Positions 1 through 11,389 are shown, counted from the stretch's first letter. The stretch is DNA of 64,000 bases from Platerodrilus igneus (GCA_036346225.1 JARFIW010000942.1:3348501-3412500), one strand, 5' to 3'. Translations and numbers: made by a program. The notes: generated from the sequence alone by a model not told the origin.

Positions 1-811
1 CCTCGTTCCTTTGTTCCACATTCTTCTGCTTTTTCCTGTGGCTGGCTTTACGTTCTGTCGCTCTTCGGGCTGACTTAGTTAAATTTTTCGATCCACTTCC
101 TGTGGTAGGTGCTTTCTAGTCCATTTTTTTCTTTTTTTCCGAAACCACGACTTAGTCGATTCTAGGTCTAGTTAGCTATTCTTTCCTTGGTTCTTCTTTT
201 GTTCCGATTCTTTGGGTACCACAACTTGAAGTAATATATTTTTTGTCTAATCCAGCATTTTTGTTGTTCCCTAGCTTACTGTGAGGATTGACACTTTGGT
301 CATATTGGCTGTTACTGTTGGTTTTCTTCCTCGCTTTTTTCCTTTACTTTTGGTTTTATCTGCAGGAAACCAATCGTCTCTTGAGGTGAAAGACTGTCAC
401 GTTTCCTTCCTGAAGAAGCATCCGTTCTTTGACGACTTTGGCAGCGTTGACGCCGTTCTACTTTTGTCCTCGCTCATTGCTATTACCTACCTATCGTTCC
501 CTGTGCTTCTCTTTAATTTTTTTCTCTCTTTCTTGGTTTTGTTTGGTATCTTGGTTCTTCAAGCCAGATGCGAATTCTTTTTTTTTTATTTTGGATTGTT
601 TTCTTTTGCTGGTTTTTATTTCGCTAAGCGAATTTTTTTCTTTTCTTTTTCTTTAGGTTATCCATTCGAGCCGGATGTTAGTTCATTTGTTGATTCTTTG
701 TTTTTTTTGGAGTTTTCTTATGCAAATTTTTTGAAGCCGTTTTCTTTTTGTTAGTACTGTACTGTCTGCTTTATTGCTTATATTCTCCTACCTCGACCTT
801 TTAATTTTGCT
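1..811 (+). other. Pyrimidine-rich internal 3' part of an LTR element
   Basis: This stretch is strongly T-rich on the plus strand and ends at a polypurine tract followed by a TGTTACG LTR start, so it is best read as the last internal part of an LTR retroelement cut off by the window edge. A 157-codon open frame (281-754) is rich in Phe and Leu simply because the DNA is T-rich. I recognise no pol or env motif in it. The minus strand of 1-180 reads as Lys/Arg-rich but is not convincing either. Confidence 0.35.
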
Positions 812-820
812 GGGGGGGAT
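812..820 (+). promoter_or_regulatory. Polypurine tract before a 3' LTR
   Basis: A run of G (ggggggga) lies two bases before TGTTACG. A polypurine tract touching the LTR start is where Gypsy elements prime plus-strand DNA synthesis, and G-run plus TGTTACG is a usual arrangement. This fixes the element as plus-oriented. The inverted LTR copy at 24 kb has no such tract next to its TGTTACG end, which helps to separate an LTR edge with internal sequence from one without. Confidence 0.5.
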
Positions 821-821
821 T

Positions 822-2110
822 TGTTACGTTTATTTTACGACGGTGAATTAAAACCTACCCCTTTTTGGTATTTTATTATTCATTTACGTAGATTCTGCTC
901 AAATCCTCCAACAACACCCGGTATATTAAACCTTCATACAATAAGTACGCTTTCCAATAATTTTCAACTTAAATCTATTTACTGTAAAACGAAAAATTTA
1001 CTCTATAATTTAAATAGTCGCTACCTTGTTTTGGGTGTCCGCTAGCTTGTTACACATCACTATAGCGTACAATTAAATTCTTATACTGTTACGACCAAAA
1101 GATTCGTCGAAATAATGGATCATACTATTATTTGAAAAGCGTGTGTCGAGTTTCTAATCACCTTTAGTAACGCGAGGACTGAAGTTCAAATTCTTGTTAT
1201 AAAAGAAATTTTTTTTGATTTAGCAGCTTGTGCGTTGAGGTATTTTTCTACATTACGCGTCCTAGTACTTCAAGAGCGATTCACGTTTTTTTGTTCGATA
1301 AGTAGGAGTTTATCTTGGCTGCATCGCTCTTAGCTGTGGGCCAAATTGTTTTTTTTTTTTGTAAGCCCGACTGTTCTTTGCCACAGACCAAATGGTTTTA
1401 CCTGTAGTTCGCTGGTGCCGTTATGGTTACTGCGTGAATGGATCCCGACTACCGTGACGATGATGTGCTGATTTATTTCTGATGTCTTACAAACTAAGTA
1501 TCCCGACACGTGCAGGTATATAACTTATTTTGTTTTTGTGTATATCAAGGGAGTATTCCTTATCAGCGGGTGGTGTAGTTACGTGACAGGAAACGTGAAA
1601 CTATAGGACTATTGTTTTTTGCTGCGAATCGATATTAGAATCGCTCTACAGGTGCGGTGTACCATTTTTAAACATGCTTGTCAAAAGAACACACACGTTT
1701 ATTCTCTTTACTGATTAGTTTATTTTTCAAAAGATATTATGTACAATTGTAAAAATGTTTGACAAAAGCTCTCACACGTTTATTTTCTTTACCGATTAGT
1801 TTTTTTATGTAAAATACGAGATGCGCACTTCGTATCTAAATTTCTAAATTGTCCGTATAATATAATTGTTTGATTTTAAATAGTAACTCTTAATTTATTC
1901 CTTTTGCTAGTTTGTATAGAATTCTTTACTTATTCTTGTTGTTAATAGAAAATCGTTGGCGATATGCTTTTTGGTATTTATGCAAATCGCCCCACTCTCC
2001 GCGTTTGGTAGTTAGCCTGGTATTTCTACGTTTCTTTCGGCTACGTCTAGGTACGTAGCAAATTATCCTTTTCAATTTTCAAGTTCTTTAGCTTATTTAC
2101 TTGCATCATA
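822..2110 (+). repeat. Long LTR of a Gypsy-type element, copy 1
   Basis: The repeat starts TGTTACG and can be followed to about 2.1 kb by comparison with a reverse-complement copy at 22.6-24.0 kb. Shared blocks in the same order include aataagtacgct near 940, gcagcttgtgc near 1225, ggtgtagttacgtgaca near 1572, gagatgcgcacttcgta near 1818 and ttagcctggtattt near 2013. Divergence is high, so both copies are old. The expected terminal CGTAACA is not seen near 2.1 kb; the 3' edge probably was lost where the LINE fragment starts. No coding sequence is seen. Confidence 0.6.
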
Positions 2111-2373
2111 CTTCTGACAATCCACGCTCCAACTCGCAGAATGTTCCTGACTATTTATCTAAACTTTTCAATCACATCTTCCGAAGCAGTCCTCTCCCGG
2201 AGATCCGAATTGGGGACTACTGTAACTACGGAATTTTTTATTCCAGAAGATGCCATCATCTTAAGTAACAATTTAAGTACGCTGTGTACCTGAAAGGTAA
2301 ATGTGGTGGTTTCCTCTTGCCTTCCACATCGCAGCAGTGTGTCTTAGAATGCCATACAGCTCCCCTATGGTCT

Positions 2374-2381
2374 CTGCCAGT
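2374..2381. repeat. Left 8-bp target duplication of the hAT element
   Basis: CTGCCAGT directly before the left terminal inverted repeat is repeated exactly at 6306-6313 directly after the right one. Eight base pairs is the target duplication length of hAT transposons. Confidence 0.9.
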
Positions 2382-2993
2382 CACGGCCGCGCCGTCCATA
2401 AAGACAACAAGGGCAAAAACCCACGGCGTCAAGAGTCCAAAGGCGCCGTGAGACGCCTCACAGTGATATTTAAAACTTACCAAAATTCTTATTTTTGTTT
2501 GAGACACGAGACTTCCCAAAGGTTCCCTGTACGTTTACGCGCGCATTCGCTATGAATAACTAATTAAATTTCATTAATAATCGGAACATCGATGTTTTGT
2601 ATCAGATGTTCTCAACCGATGATGATCTACAATATTAGGGCAACACTCCAATATCGCGACGTTGCGCTAGTTGCACAATTTTATTTTTATTATGTTTAGG
2701 TATTCGATAATTATCGGTTATCGATGTTTTGCCGTAACAGCGCTCGCGCTCATCCCTATATGTTGACTAGAACGCAGAAAGCGAGTTTATTCTTGTTTCT
2801 GCAAGTTTTTCCGTTCATTCCTTTCTGTTGAATCTTGAGTTCTGAATCTTTATAAATACCGCCGCGCTTTTAAAAACAATTCATTTAACATTGGGTATCG
2901 AAGTGTCGTAAAGACTGTAAATTGTGCACCTGAATTAAAAAAGTTAAGTGTTCTTCGATATTTTACATTATTAGAGGATTCAAGGTAAAAAAA

Positions 2994-3314
2994 GGTAAGT
3001 TTCAAACTTTACTCTTTACTTTACAATTAGATAGAGAGGGCACGTTTTAAATGGAAAATAAATACCCTTCGGTCAGAATTTGACGAAATTTGATATGGTG
3101 CAGAATTTGACCTATTAATGAATTAATGTGTCCATTGCGACAGAGCTGTAAGTTTAACACTTAGTTTTTGAGTTACAGGGTGTCCAAAATCGCTATTTCA
3201 TAATTTCAAAATTTCGTAAATTGTATGTTGTGTACAAAAATAATAAATAAATTTTAAGATTGGCATATCTAGCGGAATTTCAATTCTGTAATAGTCTATT
3301 TTAATTTATTATAG
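2994..3314 (+). other. Probable 5'-UTR intron of the hAT transposase gene
   Basis: A strong donor (AAAG|GTAAGT at about 2994) and an acceptor (TTTATTATAG ending at 3314) enclose about 320 bp of AT-rich DNA. An ATG follows the acceptor at once (3315) and opens the frame that leads, with slips in A-runs, into the transposase. Introns in the 5' untranslated part are common in hAT genes. The call rests on splice consensus and position only. Confidence 0.5.
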
Positions 3315-5788
3315 ATGTTTAATAAAGAAAAAAAAAGCCTTCAGGATATCAAAATTTGATAAAAAAAGAAAGCGGGAAAAAGAACTGGAGAAGACGAATT
3401 CCAAAATTACGCTATTTTTTTCTTCACCTTCAAGCACAAATATACAAACAGATGCAGATCTTCCAACGACTTCGAGAGAGGACCGGGAGGAGTCTAAACT
3501 ACAAGAGATTCCATCAACATCTACAGACGAAGTTGAGGAAGACAAAGACGTAGTTTCTGCAGAAGTGGACGATACGCAACTTCCTCACGATCCAGGTTTG
3601 TGGCCAAAAATATTGTCTCCTAAAGATGTACAATTATTAATTGAAAACGGGCCTATTCATTATCGAAGTAAAAATTGTATAAATTATCCCAATGATAAAA
3701 TATCAGGCCAAAGGTTTTCGGATAAATATTATTCACGAATTTTGTCTAATAATGAAAAAGTCGAACGGGAGTGGCTTTTATATTTAACAGAAAAAAATTC
3801 AGTGTTTTGTTTTTGTTGTAGAATATTTTCAAATACTTTAAAAACAATTAAATTAAGTGATGACAATGGGTATAATGACTGGCACCACATTGGTGAACAT
3901 TTAAATATCCATGAAAAAAGTAAATTTCATTTTGAGAACTTAAAAAAATGGTCAGAATGTTTCACTCGCTTAAAAAAATGGCAAGTATTGATTCTGCGGT
4001 TCAAAATTTAATTAATATGGAAACAAAATATTGGCATGGAGTTATCGAGCGCATTTTTTATATTATTCAATTTCTTGCTGAGCAAAACTTGGCTTTACGT
4101 GGTACCAATAGCAAACTGTTTGAAAAAAATAATGGCAGTTTTCTAAAATGCATTAAAATGTTAGCAAAATTTGATCTTATAATATCTGAGCACACGAGAA
4201 GGATCCAAATGCAGGAAAAGATAAAAATGTCTCATTATCTTGGGGACAAAATTCAAAACGAAATAATTAATTTAATAGAAGAAAATTTTAAAGTAAAAAT
4301 TTTAGGCATGTTTAAAACAGCTAAATATTTATCAATTGTACTTGATTGACCCCGGATGCTAGTCATCAAGAACAAATATCAGTATGTGTGAGATTCGTTA
4401 AAATTGTAGTCGAAGAACATTTCTTAACTTTTTGCCCTATAAATGATTGTACAGGTGAGGGTTTGAAAATTTTTTTAATAGAAACATTGGAAAAAAATGG
4501 CTTAGATATTTATAATTTACGCGGCCAAGGATATGACAATGGTGCAAACATGCGCGGTAAACATAATGGATTACAAAAAAAAATTCTTAATATAAATCCA
4601 AGAGCATTCTTTGTGCCTTGTTGCAACCATAGTTTAACCCTTGTCTTGAACGATGCCGCAAAATCAAATATTCTAAGTGTAAATTTTTTTTCTATAGTAC
4701 AGGAATTTTATAATTTTTTTTCCTCTTCAACTAACCGTTGGTCAGTCTTAAAAACAAATATATCAAATTTAACCTTAAAACCCGTATCTGATACAAGATG
4801 GTCTAGTAGAGTTGATGCTTTAATTCCTTTAAGATATTAGCTTGGAGAAATATACGATGCTCTATTTGAAATCTCTAGTGAAGGAAATAAAGCTTTTGAC
4901 AATAATTCAAAAAATACGGCATCAAAATGTATGTTGATTTTATGGTATAATATTTTAAATAAAGTTAATATTGTAAGTAAACTTTTACAAACTGAGGATT
5001 TTAATATAGCAGAGGCCTGTGCTAATTTAAAAACTTTAGTTAATTGGTTAACAGAATACAGATCAGATAAAGGATTCAATGACTTGTTAGTCGATGCTCG
5101 TGAAATAGCTGATTCATTAGACGTTGATTTTGAATTTAAAAAAAAAGATGGCTTGAGGGTGAGAAAAGTTAAGAAACAATTCAGTTACGAACACGATGAT
5201 GAACCCACTGAAGATGAAAAATTAAAGTTTAAAGTAAATTCTTTTTTTAATATGTTAGATATAACTATAGAATCTGTAAATGAAAGATTTCAATTATTAT
5301 CAGCTTATTCAAATCATTTTAACTTTTTCTGGGACATTTCCAATTTTTCCAAATACTCTAAACAGGAGCAGTTAAAGTTATGTACAGACCTTGAAATAGT
5401 ATTAACTGATCTAAATCTCAATGAACGTGACATAAGTGGTGTAGAACTCCTAAACGAATTACAGTTTATTAATTTAGGTGAAGTGAACACTTCCACTCCT
5501 ACAGAAACTTTAAATTACATTATTAATAATAATTTGAAACAATCCTTTCCAAACACTTATGTGGCTTTACGAATTTTGTTAACTATGCCAGTGTCTGTCG
5601 CCACAGCAGAACGTTCGTTTTCAAAATTAAAAATGATAAAAGACTATCTAAGATCCAGTATGGCTCAGGAAAGACTGGCAAATCTTGTTATTATTTCAAT
5701 TGAATCTGAACTACTAAAAGATTTAGAAACTGAAGAATTGATAAATAAATTTGCAAAAAATAAAGCACGCAAAGTCAAGTTCGTTTAG
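3315..5788 (+). pseudogene. hAT transposase (ZMYM1/TTF type), broken
   Basis: The transposase would cut at the inverted repeats and rejoin DNA. The N-terminal part has a KPSG motif, a basic stretch and an acidic Ser/Thr-rich stretch, then DPGLWPK (near 3589), a TTF-type zinc-finger region with CFCCRIFS (near 3808), and a long helical part. A catalytic-Asp region reads SIVLD, then TPDASHQEQ. The insertion-region motif RGQGYDNGANMRG is at about 4519, PCCNHSLTLVLNDAA at about 4617, and the C-terminal dimerisation motif SVATAERSFSKLKMIK at about 5592. Lesions: a slip in the A-runs at 3325-3360, a frameshift near 3960-3990, a one-base loss at about 4347 beside the catalytic Asp, and an in-frame TAG at 4838. 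The family is well known as domesticated genes, but the inverted repeats show this one is a transposon. Confidence 0.9.
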
Positions 5789-6305
5789 TTTAGTGCAATG
5801 CTACTACTACTATGCTATTATATATACACTCTAGTATAATTAAAAAAATATTGTAAAAATGTAAGATATATTTTTGATTAAAATGTTTATAAATTTATAT
5901 TTTGTTTTTTTTAATGTATCGTATCGTTACTTTTTTTGGTGGTACTACTTAAAAAATATTTTTTGTGATAATACACTTTTAGCGTTTATCTTATTATAAA
6001 GTTTATGTATAGTATAAAACGATATACGCCTTTTATTTCAAATTATGAAAAAATTTTAGTTCTAGGTACTTATTTATATTTATCCCTAGCCAGGCAACTT
6101 TATAAATTTTTGAAAATAATGTACAGAGTAAAGAACAAAGCCTTTGTTACAAAGGCACAATTTTTTGAAAAAATTAAATAATGCAAGAGAAGCTAAGATG
6201 CAAGCAACACGCTCCTACTCTACTCCATTAAAAAAATTCTCCTACAATAAAAAGGCGCCGTAATGTTTTTGCCCCAAGGCGCTATATAGCCTTGGCGCGG
6301 CCCTG

Positions 6306-6313
6306 CTGCCAGT
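6306..6313. repeat. Right 8-bp target duplication of the hAT element
   Basis: CTGCCAGT, identical to 2374-2381. Joining the two flanks restores the LINE sequence as it is in the copy at about 8690-8710. Confidence 0.9.
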
Positions 6314-6480
6314 CAGTACTGCTGCCCTCTTTAGAGGACCTGTCTTAGTGTGGTTCCTCACTAAGATCCCACTTGGTTAAACCTGTAGTTTGGCATTTTA
6401 TATCACTGGAACTCTAAAGCCGTTCCACCCGTTCTAGTAATCTAGAACTTTTTCAAGGTGCAGCTGCTTTCAGAACGGAC

Positions 6481-7884
6481 CTGTTTATTTAATTGTTTAT
6501 AATTTATTTTTATTGTAAACAGCAAATTATCACTTATTAGCGCCTAAAAGGTTTACTTTACAAAAAATAATCCACTCTGATAACGAAAACAAAATTGGAG
6601 CTGAAGGGTTAAAAGATGAAATAAAAGCATCAAACATGCGTAAATGCAAATTTTTGTTTTATTTCAGTAACTTTTCCGCTGCGTGCAAAACGTCCATACG
6701 CGCCATTCATTTATCATAATGTTCGCACAATACAATCCTCTCTGCAACGCGAAAATAATGCGAGCAAAAAGAGTAATTATAACGGACTATTTAAAAGCTT
6801 TTGGTATTGTATACTGCTCTATATGTATGATTAATAGCATGCAATTGCTTTTACCCACCAACGTGGTCAACTAATTAATAGGGCTCATCTTGTTTATTAA
6901 AAAATAAATGGGGTTAATTAAAATTGCAATATCTTTATGCCTGTTACATGTTTTAGGTTAGTTTGCACAATAAAACCGAGCAACACTAATAATTTATTAA
7001 ATTTAACACATCTACATATTAATTACACGAGGATAATAATTATGTACTATTTCAGACATTTTTCTCATTAAAATTAGCATTCGTTTCAATTATATTTTTG
7101 CTAGTCGTAAAGACCTACAAGAAACCGCAATATGCATTTTACGATGTCTCATGGTCGTGTGTTTTGACTTACTGCAATGTTGTATTTCACTTTTATGCAT
7201 TAACCGGCTTTAATCCTATTCGATGTTTATGTGATTCGGATATAAGTACATGAAGCAGACATTGAACTACGCCGCCGCTTTATTTAATGCATGGCATTGA
7301 AATATCAATAAAATTATAAAAATAAGTGTAATTGCGTTTCGTGTTATTATTGTTTTATGAACATTCCAGACGAACCATGCAAGGTAAATCACGAAGTATA
7401 ATTTTTAATTTAAGACTAGAAATTGTTGCGGTCGCGGTGAATACGGAGAAGAAGTCAATGTACAAGTAAAATGTGTGGTAGTAAATTATATGTAATAAAT
7501 TTGGTATTATTGTACTTTTGAGCGATGTTAATGTAGCATTTTATACATAGTAGTTGCTGTATAATTTTGAGAATTAATATGACTTTCTTCTTCCGAGGTA
7601 ACGAGAACAATTCCAAACTGTTCATGACAACGAACGCTGCTTAAGGTACAGGTTAACGTTTCGAAATAATTACCAAAACGTGATGAAGATGTTTTGATAG
7701 ACCCGACACAGGAAGCTTCAATGCTCAACAGTATCCGTGCTACTCAACCATAAAAATTAACTGTGACCGCCACATACTACTTCTAGCAATGAATTTTTAA
7801 TGTTATTATAAACATCATAAAGTATTGCAATTACTTCAATCTTAAATTTAAACTTGTTTATTCGGGCAATACACGTCTATTAAT
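6481..7884. other. AT-rich DNA without recognised content
   Basis: I see no convincing gene, repeat edge or RNA here. The short open frames (for example 6683-6874 and 7528-7728 minus) have no recognisable motif and the base composition is that of the background. Confidence 0.4.
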
Positions 7885-7896
7885 TCACAAACATTT

Positions 7897-8195
7897 ACAC
7901 TACTTGTGATTTTTCAATGCTCCACCCGAAGGTACTCCATTGGTCAGGAAGCGAGTTTTTTTACCTGGAAAATTTTGAAATTTGCCGAACCCTTGTTGTT
8001 CCAAGCAAGGTAGGGATCTCTAACGTGCGTGACAACACTCACACACGGGACCTCCATTTTACCTCTCATCCGAACGAGGGCCTATTTTTGTGAAAAATGC
8101 TCGCCTAACATTTTTCAAGAGGACCGTGTCGGGATTTGAATCCGGTACCTTGGGCATAGTAGTCACACGCATACCAACTATGCCACGCAGCCGCC
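7897..8195 (-). mobile_element. tRNA-derived SINE, copy 1
   Basis: On the minus strand the unit starts with a tRNA-like head (8195 down to about 8124) and continues with a body to about 7915 that is about 80 percent identical to 8874-9085. The flanks tcacaaacattt (7885-7896) and tcacaagcattt (8196-8207) differ at one base of twelve and are a good target-duplication candidate. The body has a conserved-looking block with gtcccgtgtgtgagtg and cacgcacgtta. No protein is encoded; it would have depended on a LINE for movement. An A-rich or simple-repeat tail is not obvious. Confidence 0.75.
8124..8195 (-). other. tRNA-like head of the SINE with A and B boxes
   Basis: On the minus strand it reads GCGGCTGCG, then TGGCATAGTTGG, which fits the polymerase III A box, and later GATTCAAATCC, which fits the B box, at the usual spacing. 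The acceptor stem does not pair well and the T stem has mismatches, so it is not a working tRNA. In the SINE copy at 8858-9099 the head is cut within the T-arm part. Confidence 0.7.
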
Positions 8196-8207
8196 TCACA
8201 AGCATTT

Positions 8208-8514
8208 TCAGAGAATCTTTAGAGTAGATAAACTACCTTCGTATGGGATAAAAATCCGGGTTTTCTTATGGGATTTACCATGGGAAATTCAAAGGAGCGT
8301 TTTGTACTCTTGAAAATCATTTATTTAAGGATGATGCGACGTCATCATGCACAGCCTTTCGCGTTAACCTTTTCGTGGTCCAACCTACGCCGCTGCCACC
8401 CTATTCTAGTCTCAACCAATGGAAGAGCGTAGAGTTCAAGCTTCAGTGATTAACCATGAAAATAGAATTAAGCTGTCTAATCATAAACAAAAATTTAATA
8501 AAAATATATATATA
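8208..8514. other. Intervening DNA, nothing recognised
   Basis: A short stretch between the SINE and the LINE 5' end. It has a moderately GC-rich part (8380-8420) and ends in a short (TA)n tract at 8502-8514. No motif is recognised. Confidence 0.35.
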
Positions 8515-8857
8515 CCATTTCGAATGGACCTGCACCTTGTCGAAGTTCTAGATTACTAGAACAGGTGAAATGGCTTGCGTGTTCTAATGAGCAAAAGCGC
8601 CAAACTACAGGTCCAACCAAAGTAGTAGGGTCGTTAGTGAGGAACCAGACTAAGACAGGTCCCCGAAGAGGGTAGCGGCTCTTTCGGTACTTAGATTGGC
8701 AGAGACCATAGGGGTTGGTATGGCAGTCTAAGACACTACCGCGATGTGGAAGGCAACGGGAAACCACCACATTACCTCCCAAGTACACAGCGTACTTAAA
8801 TTTAAATAAACATGATGGCATCCTCTGAGGTAAAAGATTCCAGAGTTAAAATAGTCC

Positions 8858-9099
8858 GTGCATTTATATTTCCAATGCTCCACCAGAAGGTACTACATTG
8901 GCCAGGAGGCGAGTTTTTTGTTGCCTGGAAATTTAGAATTTTGCCGAACCCTTGCCGTTCCAGATAAGATAGGGATCTTTAACGTGCGTGACAACACTCA
9001 CACACGGGACCTCCATTTAACCTCTCATCCGAACGAGGGCGTAATTTTTTGTGAAAAATGCTCACCTGTCATTTTTCAAGCAGTCGGCCGTGTCGGGAT
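8858..9099 (-). mobile_element. SINE copy 2, inserted in the LINE 5' region
   Basis: The insertion is flanked by exact 14-bp duplications AGTTAAAATAGTCC (8844-8857 and 9100-9113). Removing one copy plus the insert restores the uninterrupted LINE sequence seen at 2.2 kb (attccgtagttacagtag followed by tcccc, on the minus strand). The body matches 7917-8125. The tRNA head is truncated: only ccgacacgg remains of the T-arm side. A long exact target duplication shows LINE-type integration. Confidence 0.88.
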
Positions 9100-9159
9100 A
9101 GTTAAAATAGTCCCCCATTTGGATCTCCGGGAGGGGACTACTTCGGAGGATGTGATCGG

Positions 9160-9840
9160 AAAGTTCAGAATAAGAGTCTGGAACATTCTGCCAGTCGGAG
9201 CGTGGTATGTTAGTATGAAGCAAGTAGGTAAGCTAGAGCACCTAAAAATCGAAATGAATAGATTGGCACTAGACATAGTAGGGATCAGCGAAGTTCCGTG
9301 ACCAGAGGCGGGGAATTTTTGGAGTGGAGACTTCAGGGTAACTCACACAGGAGCAGAGGAACGAAATTTGGGTGTGGGGATAGTTGTGCGGAAAAGGATA
9401 AGATACTGTGTAGAAAATTACTTACAATAGAACGAAAAAGTACTCATGGTTAGATTAGAATCTAAACCGGTAAACACAGTAATAAAACAAGTATACGTTC
9501 CCACCTCTAGCTACAGTGACGAAAGAGGTAGAAGCGATCTACAAAGATATTGAAGAAATATTAAGATACGTAAAAGGACATGAAAATTTAATAATTACGG
9601 GATATTTTAATGCAGTGGTAGGTGAGGGTAGGGATGGAGTGATAGTAGGTTTATTTGGTTTAGGCACAAGAAACGACAAGGGAAATAGGCTGGTAGAACT
9701 TTTTGCCACAAAAAGAGTTTAATCATCACAAACACATTATTTCAACATCATTCTAGAAGACGATGTATGTGGAAGATGCCAAGAGATATAGGAAGATATC
9801 AAATAGATTACATTCTTGTTAGACAACAATTTAGAAATCA
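9160..9840 (+). pseudogene. LINE copy 1 endonuclease domain
   Basis: Remnants of an apurinic/apyrimidinic-like endonuclease follow each other in changing frames: RVWNI near 9173, LDIVGISEV near 9270 (catalytic Glu region), VGIVVRKR near 9371, a degenerate GYFNAVVGEG near 9599 where the family has a GDFN motif, and RRCMWKMPRD-GRYQIDYILVRQ near 9759-9822. At least three stops or frameshifts lie between these blocks. This domain would nick the target DNA for reverse transcription. Confidence 0.8.
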
Positions 9841-9879
9841 AATTAAAAACTGTGGAAGCTACCCAGAAGCAGATATAGA

Positions 9880-11310
9880 AAAAAGAAACAGAAAAAGGCA
9901 CTTTGAGGAACTAATAGATAAAAATATTCAAGAAAGATTCGAAAAAAAGTTAATCGAATTACTGAAAGATATCGGGAAAATATCTGATATTAAGGAAGTA
10001 GAAACAGAATGGAATAACATTAAATCCAACCTAGGCATGGCGGCCAGAGATATTCTGGGGTATACACGAAAAGAAAATAAAAAACCATGGATAACAAAGT
10101 ATATCTTGAATTTAATAGAAGAAAGACTAAAATACAAAAATAAATCAGACGAAACGGGAAAACAAAGACACAAAGCCATAACACGGGAAATTATTCGCAA
10201 ATAAAAAAAAAGCTAAAGAACAAGGGATTGATGAAAAGTGCAAAGAGGTACAAACTAAGATGGAAGTAGGAAAGACAAATGAAGCATACAAACTAATTAG
10301 AATCAATTTTAGGGATATAAAACCGTATAGCAAAAATATAAGGGACTCAGAAGGAAACGTCATGATAGAAAACGTAGAGAAAGTGGGTAGATGGCAAGAA
10401 TATATAAGGAATTTATATGCAGGAAAGGAACTAACAGCATTAAAATAGGACTCCAACATTGAAAATGATGACTTGGGATATCCTATACATAGAGATGTGT
10501 TTGATTTGAATTAAAGGGTCTGAAAAATGGTAAGGCGCCGGGTACAGAAAAGGTGCTAGCAGAAACTATAAAAGCCACTGGACAAGCAGTAACAGAACGT
10601 CTCTTCCAACTTATAAGCTATATGTATAAAACAGGCGAATACCCAAAGATTTCAGACGTAACATCATTGTAACTATAACAAAAAAGAAAGGCGCGGATAG
10701 AAATAAAAATTTTCAAACAATAAGTTTAACAACACACGTGTCAAAAATATTAACTACAATTGTACAAAGACAAATGGAAAAATGAACTGAAGGAATACTA
10801 AGAGAAGACCAATTTGAGTTTAGGCGAAACAGGGGAAGCTATTTCAGCTCTGAGAGTGATAATGGAGAAAACAATAAAAAAAAAGGGAAAAGCGTGTATA
10901 TAGGGCTTGTAGATCTGGAAAAAGCATTCGACAATGTAAAATGAAAAAAATGTTCGAAATACTCAAAAAGATTGTAATGAGTTATAGGGATAAACGAATA
11001 GTACATCGCTTATACAAAGAGCAAACAGAAGTAATAGAATTAGAGCAGGACCGTAGAGAAGTAAGCATCATTAAAGGCGAGAGACAGGAATGTGCCCTAT
11101 CCTCAATAATTTTTAACTTGTATATTGAGGAGGCAATGAATACTGTCAAATGCAGGAAGACATTTGCAATTACTATGCAGGGACAAAAAATTGATATGCT
11201 TAGATTTGCAGATGATAAAGCGGTATTAGCATCTAACAAGGAAGAGTTAGAAGCTGCTCTTAATGAAATGGAAACCGTTTCTAACAGAGAGATACCCTAT
11301 GAAGATTAAC
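9880..11310 (+). pseudogene. LINE copy 1 reverse transcriptase domain
   Basis: A linker region (9880-10450) is followed by RT motifs: KNGKAPGTEKVLAETIKA near 10525, ADRNKNFQTISLTTHVSKI near 10695, EDQFEFRRNRG near 10806, GLVDLEKAFDNVK near 10903 (motif A), GERQECALSSIIFNLY near 11079 (motif B, with RQGC changed to RQEC), and LRFADDKAVLA near 11198 (motif C, FADD). The frame changes several times, so no active enzyme can be made. It would copy its own RNA at the nicked target. Confidence 0.85.
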
Positions 11311-11389
11311 AAAAATAAAACCAAAGTACTAGTATGCAAAGGAGGGGAAAATAAATCAAAAACAAGAATACAAATATGTAACAAGAACT

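Larger units (their letters stand above)
2382..6305 (+). mobile_element. hAT-superfamily DNA transposon, structurally complete
   Basis: The element is 3,924 bp long. It begins CACGGCCGCGCC and ends with the complement of CAGGGCCGCGCC, and the two ends also share a subterminal GGGCAAAAAC block (near 2413 and near 6272). Exact 8-bp duplications CTGCCAGT flank it. Inside is a hAT transposase gene of the ZMYM1-like type (TTF zinc finger and C-terminal dimerisation region). The insertion lies inside a minus-strand LINE 5' fragment, so the hAT is the younger of the two. The transposase is broken by two frameshifts and one stop, so this copy could move only if another source supplied transposase. 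Confidence 0.92.
2160..6480 (-). mobile_element. 5' fragment of an RTE-like LINE, split by a hAT element
   Basis: The two parts (about 2160-2373 and 6314-6480) together match the reverse complement of 8515-8830 plus 9100-9180, which is the 5' region of the LINE at 8.5-13 kb. Shared marks are the ggatctccgggag box (here as its complement at 2197-2209), catagg-ggtctctgcca, the aagtacgctgtgtacc block and the ctagattactagaac block. Only the 5' end is present, then the homology stops at about 2160. Target-primed reverse transcription normally leaves 3' ends, so this fragment needs deletion or rearrangement. It lacks the SINE found in the 8.5-kb copy. Confidence 0.7.

Noticed and set aside
281..754. 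157-codon Phe/Leu-rich frame as an env or membrane protein
   Set aside because: Composition follows from T-rich DNA; no signal peptide plus ectodomain pattern and no known motif.
2256..2555. Overlapping frames on both strands at the hAT left end
   Set aside because: They cross the LINE/hAT boundary and are created by the junction.
3565..5788. A domesticated ZMYM1-like host gene
   Set aside because: Terminal inverted repeats, an exact 8-bp duplication and broken frames show a transposon copy.
8124..8195. A functional tRNA gene
   Set aside because: A and B boxes are present but the acceptor stem does not pair and a repeated body follows; it is a SINE head.
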